The notes under the pieces: model-generated | What the model saw: only the letters and a program-made list of their open reading frames with translations | Told to the model about the DNA's origin: nothing | The model's database searches: none | Translations under genes and position numbers: made by a program | Part shown: piece after piece, positions 58,861 through 64,000 of the stretch | Layout: each line of letters starts with the position of its first letter | How positions within the stretch are numbered: position 1 is the stretch's first letter | NCBI RefSeq assembly: GCF_009017415.1 | Contig: NC_092410.1 | Coordinates: 1,674,001-1,738,000, forward strand | From: Aspergillus flavus | Taxonomy: Eukaryota > Ascomycota > Eurotiomycetes > Eurotiales > Aspergillaceae | Direction: 5' to 3' | Length of the DNA stretch: 64,000 nt

Positions 58861-59239
58861 TTGATAGCGCTTTATTTGATAATCCTAGGAGGACGGATAG
58901 TAGCAATGATGATATCTATAGCCGACGCTAATTCCCCGCAAAAGCATCTACCCCAGATTCCAATTCAGGCATAGTGTTACCCCGCATCATCATGATTGTC
59001 GATTGATGGCACTTGCTTCCTCTAATCATAGTAAGGAATGCGGGGAGTGAACCCTATCCAAAGCTATGCCAACATTGTTCGGCCAGCTAGTCAAAGAACG
59101 AGGCAAGCCTCTACAATGGCCGTCTACAGCCGTACTCTTGGCGTAGATAGACATATCGTGCCTCCATTGATACTTAAAGGGCCCTGCGAGATCTATTCTG
59201 TAGCATTAAATCTCTGTAGAGTAGAAGCGCGCCATCCAA
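58861..59239 (+). promoter_or_regulatory. transporter promoter with two CTAYAGCCGW elements
   Basis: CTATAGCCGA at 58916-58925 and CTACAGCCGT at 59124-59133, in the same orientation as the copies before the regulator gene. They lie 324 and 116 bases before the transporter ATG. Confidence 0.6.
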
Positions 59240-61209
59240 ATGACATTCCTTCAGAGAATTATTCGAAATGACACGGTCAAGTCGGACCCCCCGGAGATAT
59301 ATAATTTCCGTGTAGTTCTAATCAGCCTTTCGGTATGCTCAACGTCCCCTGGTTTAGTACATGTTCAAAGAAGCTGATGACATATAGGCATGTGGAGCTT
59401 CCATGCTTTTTGGTTTTGACATGGGTGTCATCGGAGGCGTCCTAACCATGAACTCCTTCAAAGAGTGAGTCCCTCTCCTAAGGTCACCACTTGCATAAGA
59501 CTAACCGAACGAAAGACAATACGGGCTCAAAGGAAAAGAAGACACCGTTCTAGCAAACCTCGAGTCTAACATCGTCTCCGTCATCCAAGCGGGGTCTTTT
59601 CTGGGTGCACTAGTCTCCACCTACGTTGCCAATGCCATTGGACGCCGCTTGTCACTGATACTCTCTGCATTGATATTGTTCGTCGGTGTTGCTATGCAAG
59701 CCGGTGCTAGTGGCATCATTGGAGTTTTGTATGCAGGACGGCAAGTAAACCGTTCACTTCAATCTCTTTCATTAACTAATGTGGTATATAGATTCATCGG
59801 GGGAGTCTCCATCGGGATAGCATCTTCCGTGTGTCCAATATATATTGCTGAAAATGCGCCACGCGGCATCCGAGGGTTATTGACAGGATTCTATCAATTA
59901 ACCTTGGTATTCGGTCTCACGGTAGGTCTAGACTTTATGATTTAGATCTAAACCTTTTCAACATGTTCCATATATCTAACAAAGGTGCTGCAGTTAGCGT
60001 TCTGGATCAACTACGGCTGCGAGCGTCACTTAACGGGAAAGGAACAATTCATCATCCCTCTTTCTCTTCAAGCATTTCCCGCCGTGATCCTTTTAGTCGG
60101 TATGCTCTTTGCAAACGAGTCACCGCGATACCTCGCGATGAAGCGGCCGGAAAGAGCACCACGCGTTCTCGCTACCCTCAGAGGGTTACCGGAAGACCAT
60201 CCATATGTGATAGAGGAGTTGAATAACCTGAGGCGTCAACTGGAAGAGGAGTTGCAGCACTCCGAGCCATCGATGTGGTATCTTCTAAAAGAATCCTTTT
60301 CAAAGAAGTCCTATCGCCGGCGATCAATCCTATGCATTACCCTCATGATGTGGAGTAATATGACGGGGACCAACGCCATGACATACTACAGTCCAACAAT
60401 ATTCGCAAGTGTCGGCCTTTCATCCTCCTCGGTGGGTCTATTTGCCACGGGGATATACGGTATCATCAAATTTATAGCCTGTGGCATCTTTATCGTGTTC
60501 GTATCGGATACGCTCGGCCGAAGAAGATCGTTGTTATGGACAGGAATCGTTCAGGTATGCAATATCGTATCCCGGAGTTGAACAATCTATTTATCACCGG
60601 ACATAGGGTATCATGCTATTTTACGTCGGCTTTCACGTCCGATTTGATACGATATCGGAAAACGCCCCTATCACACCGCAAGGATACATTGCCCTGATCG
60701 CCATATACCTCTTTGCCGCCGTATATCAGTTCGGATGGGGGCCAGTGGTATGGTCATACTGCGCAGTAAATCTTCCGTGTCGCATTATAGTATATATCTG
60801 CTAACTGGCGGGACTAGGAAATTCCCCCGGCACGTGTTAGGGCCCTGAATATGGGCATGGCCACAGCCTCACAGTGGTTCTTCAATTTTGTGGTTGCAAA
60901 ATCCACGCCGACGATGTTCGCGACGTTGGGGAAAAATGGATACGGGACTTACTTTGTGTACGGGAGTTTCTGTTTCGTGATGGTGTTATACACTTGGTAC
61001 TTTGTGCCGGAAACTAAAGGTATGATTCCGGTTGTGTTGCTGATTTCTAATAGTCAGAAAAATAAAAAAAAAGGGACTAATACTGAACGATCTTATAATT
61101 AGGGCTATCGTTGGAATTTATGGACGAGCTTTTTGAGCGGGATACCGTGCGTGGCAAGTTTATGCCGGCGCGTGATGTTCATTACTTGGCGGGTAAACAG
61201 CAGGAGTAA
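59240..61209 (+). CDS. MFS sugar (or quinate-type) transporter, 8 exons
   Basis: Exons 59240-59332, 59388-59464, 59516-59740, 59792-59921, 59985-60554, 60607-60765, 60818-61019 and 61103-61209 give 520 residues. Twelve hydrophobic segments with the sugar-porter marks: [12 protein letters not shown] in helix 1, NAIGRRLSL (G-R-R loop), [22 protein letters not shown] after helix 4, SPRYLA, the G-R-R repeat in [12 protein letters not shown], and PETKG near the C-terminus. It imports a hexose, polyol or cyclic acid through the plasma membrane. Intron 3 is a GC-AG intron (GCAAGT donor), a tolerated minor class. The ATG 59240 begins [11 protein letters not shown] in the right phase. It follows the Zn2Cys6 gene and shares its promoter word, so co-regulation is likely. 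Confidence 0.9.
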
Positions 61210-62419
61210 ATGATTGCGGTAGAATAGCAATATATACCTACGCCATTGGAGAAGAGTCGCATCCATATTCCCGCGGAAGAGAGATATCTGTAGGGTTTAA
61301 ATTTTCTCATAGTCATATTCTATTGTGGCTTCTACCGGTAGATGGAGAGTTTGCTATATAAATTATTGAGGAGATCCCACCCTAAATACACCAAGTGCTG
61401 TACACTAGGCTGAGTGGGACTATGGCTTGGCTGATCCATTATCTCGTATCTCAGCTTCGACGATCGTTGTTGAGATCTGGTACAATAGTTTGCCCCATTG
61501 GTATACTAACTACTATATTCAGTTCCGTAGATCGGCAAATAAGGTCCCCGGTTGGTCGGTGTGACGAGGAGAAATTAGGCGCCGAGGGACTCTGGTAAGT
61601 AATCCAAGCACCGGTGATAATGTAGTAATCATGCCACTTTAGGTAAAAATAGACAGGTAACTGGGTCACTCGGTCGATGGTCAACCGAGACCGTATTGCG
61701 GCCGTTGTCTGGATTCTTCTGTATCCTTTCAACCAAGGTATCAGGGAGGGATATTGGTCGATTGATATGTTTCTGAGAGTTTTATATGAGAATCATCGGA
61801 CGATGGCCAACGATGGCCAATATCCCCGCAGAACTATTCACGTTCACCTTGGAAGATGAGGAATCTGAGCTCCTGCTTCTGCTGACCCTGGAGCATGTAT
61901 ATTGTACACCTCGAACCCGCCGAGGCTGAGCGAATTTCAAGGGACTCATGTCGGACAAGTGTTTTAACGGGGTCATTCATGACGCGGTAGTCGTATAGAT
62001 GGTCAGGCAAGAAGGTTGACCGTGGCTTAACTCGACCCCTAAAGGCGAGGAAGCGGGAACAAAGGTTTTGACAAGGGCACCAGCCTGACTTATATCAAAT
62101 CAGTATGTGATGAGGTCCAAAAGCGAAGTACATACACATATGAGGTGTAATGCTCCAATGTGAAACAGTACACAGCAGCATACATACGGCAGTAGTCATT
62201 AGTAATAGATGTTGCTTATTATAGGGACAAATGAGTGAAGTATGACAACATATGATTAACATTAACACGTCTTCTACTGCCATCACATTCACTCCTTTTC
62301 TAATCTTCTGGTTGTCAGGGCTACAAAGCACCTGACTCACGACTAACTTCCTTGTCCTGAGGTTTCTTCCTTCCAGTGTTATTAAACTATCAACCAACCC
62401 ATTCTCATCTTCTGTCAGT
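61210..62419. other. intergenic, nothing supported
   Basis: 1.2 kb with only short frames. A tandem duplication of CGATGGCCAA occurs at about 61800-61820. Confidence 0.4.
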
Positions 62420-63900
62420 ATGAACAAACTACCCCGGGAAATTGTTCTACAGATCCTATGGATTCTGAAAGACGAAGAGAGCAACATAGCCCCGCTCCTT
62501 AGACTCAACTCGCAGTGGTTCAATTGTGGCATATCGGTATTATGGGGAGGTGGGGGCATGGGCCAGGGTATGGATTCTGAACTCGTCGAGGTGCATCAGA
62601 GCCGCCGACAGATCTACGCCTCTGTGACTAGATCATTAAATCTCAGAGTAAACCAGAGGGCATATCGAGCAGCTTTCCGTTATCTCACCTTTCCGAAATT
62701 GACCAGTCTCACAATCGCTTTTGAGCCTCTTACGTATGAAGAATATCAAAGTCCAGAGTTGCTAGTCCTAGAAGATAAATTTGATCTTCAACAATACTTG
62801 CATTCGGGAATCCGATATCTTTGGGTCACTGGATATGTTAACGCAGACCTACTTGCATTTCCCGACACGTACTGTTTCCACTTGCGGACGCTATTTATCA
62901 CCAATGTACACCCTCATCATAGACTAAAAATTCTCTCGAGGGTCCTCCAAAACAATGGCACCGTAATCAACGGGGCCCTTACATGGAAGGACCCAGCTAG
63001 GCGTATGGCTGCCGATATTTTCAATATTTTGGCGACACATAATTATCTGCGCCACCTTACCACCGACGGGTTGCTCAATAAATATCTACTGGAAACCCTG
63101 AGCAATTCATCACCGTTTATAGCTTTGCGGGATTTGGATATAAGAGTAACAGATGACGCTCTCTCGTCGCTATTAACAATAGCAGGATCAATACGGGACC
63201 TCAAAACGTTACATCTTTACTTGAGAGAAAGGAGTGACACTTCTGTCCTCGACAGCACCGTATTTCCATCCATCTCCAAGCTAACAGGGCTGCACAGCCT
63301 CGAACTTTCCATCGTTGGAAGTACGGAAGTGATTTCGAATGAGGATCTTTTGTCTCTCGGCAGTTTGACGCAACTGAGAGAACTAAGGCTCCTTTCAAGT
63401 GACAGCTCTTCTTTCCAGGCGCCCCATTTCACAGATAGTGATTTTGAAAAGCTGGTCGCAAATCTTCCTCATCTAGTAGTAATCAAGTTGAAGCTCACTG
63501 GGTCCATACTTACCGCAGTTTGTTTGGGTATCCTAGGCAAACACTGTCCATTACTCGAAATACTTTACCTTGCGGGACACTTTGACATGATGGTGCTCAA
63601 TCCTGAAAAGGTTCCTTTTTTACCATGGCTTACACACTTGGCTGTTGGAGCATTCATTGATACGGAATCAGATATCAGGTTAGTCCAGGACCCTACCTGG
63701 GTGTCTCTCTATGTTGCTATCTTATCTCTAATCTAATATATACTAGCATGCCTACTAAGCATGTCCGACAACTCGAACGGTTATTCCCTAAACTCCGTTC
63801 CCTAAAACATGTTGAGTTTCTTGATCCTAGAGATCTTCCTCCTGAGATGACTTTCTCACATTGGGTCATATATTATTGGGATGAAGGACACATGTGGTGA
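62420..63900 (+). CDS. F-box / leucine-rich-repeat-like protein, 2 exons
   Basis: Exon 1 62420-63678 and exon 2 63747-63900 give 470 residues. The start is immediately an F-box (NKLPREIVLQILWILKDEESNIAPLLRLNSQWFNCGISVLW). Leucine-rich strands follow (FPKLTSLTIAF, FIALRDLDIRV, IRDLKTLHLYLRE, LTGLHSLELSIVG, LTQLRELRLLS, LPHLVVIKLKL). It has the same general plan as the protein at 12.3-13.8 kb, but with no close sequence likeness by eye. Expected role: substrate-recognition subunit of an SCF ubiquitin ligase; target unknown. The final exon is short and basic, then ends at TGA 63900. Confidence 0.85.
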
Positions 63901-64000
63901 TTGTGTGGCAGCAAGAGAAGAACCAAACCGGGTATATTCAACCCTAATCCGACAAGCCCATGCAAATTGCTACAAGAGGGCCTATTATGTACTTTGGAAG
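63901..64000. other. 3' flank of the F-box gene at the window edge
   Basis: 100 bases without recognisable content. Confidence 0.4.

Noticed and set aside
61800..61820. Tandem CGATGGCCAA as a regulatory repeat
   Set aside because: Only two copies, far from any start and not repeated elsewhere.
1..64000. CRISPR array, bacterial operon or ribosomal RNA genes
   Set aside because: No regularly spaced repeats with unique spacers and no rRNA text; gene structure is eukaryotic throughout.

Overview
This window is nuclear DNA from a filamentous ascomycete. Nearly every gene is split by 45-140 bp GT-AG introns with CTAAC-like branch sites. The families (Zn2Cys6 regulators, SAT4/PTH11 membrane proteins, a chimeric terpene synthase, a siderophore transporter, an IgE-binding-like secreted protein, PL3 pectate lyase, But2 domain) point to Eurotiales, probably Aspergillus or a relative; that last step is inference. 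All calls come from reading the sequence; no database search was run.

Layout. 0-9 kb: arrestin-like protein, CorA-like relic, APC amino-acid/choline-type permease, SAT4-type membrane protein, and a GNAT lacking a visible start. 9-19 kb: stand-alone tetratricopeptide array, F-box protein, secreted protein with deaminase-like motifs, Zn2Cys6 regulator. 19-24 kb: a two-domain (cyclase plus prenyltransferase) terpene synthase, head to head with a Sec14-type lipid-binding protein. 24-27 kb: large AAA+ ATPase. 27-29.5 kb: gene-poor, with hairpins. 29.5-32 kb: siderophore transporter preceded by two exact SreA-type GATA sites. 32-43 kb: RasGEF, GRF zinc-finger protein, acyl-CoA oxidase/dehydrogenase-like enzyme, and a protein I do not recognise. 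43-55 kb: sparse region with three small secreted proteins, a second GNAT and a tRNA-Val. 55-61 kb: PhyH dioxygenase, Zn2Cys6 regulator and sugar-type MFS transporter. 62-64 kb: a second F-box protein.

How genes may work together. The clearest candidate system is at 55.1-61.2 kb. The dioxygenase and regulator are divergent. The 10-bp word CTAYAGCCGW occurs three times in their shared promoter, at about one and two helical turns, and twice more before the sugar transporter; I saw it nowhere else. This looks like a small self-regulated catabolic or biosynthetic module. The regulator gene has an intact reading frame, but two of its introns lack a G at donor position 1. The terpene synthase is probably the core of a di- or sesterterpenoid locus. 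It has a Zn2Cys6 gene downstream, but no P450 or other tailoring enzyme is visible nearby.
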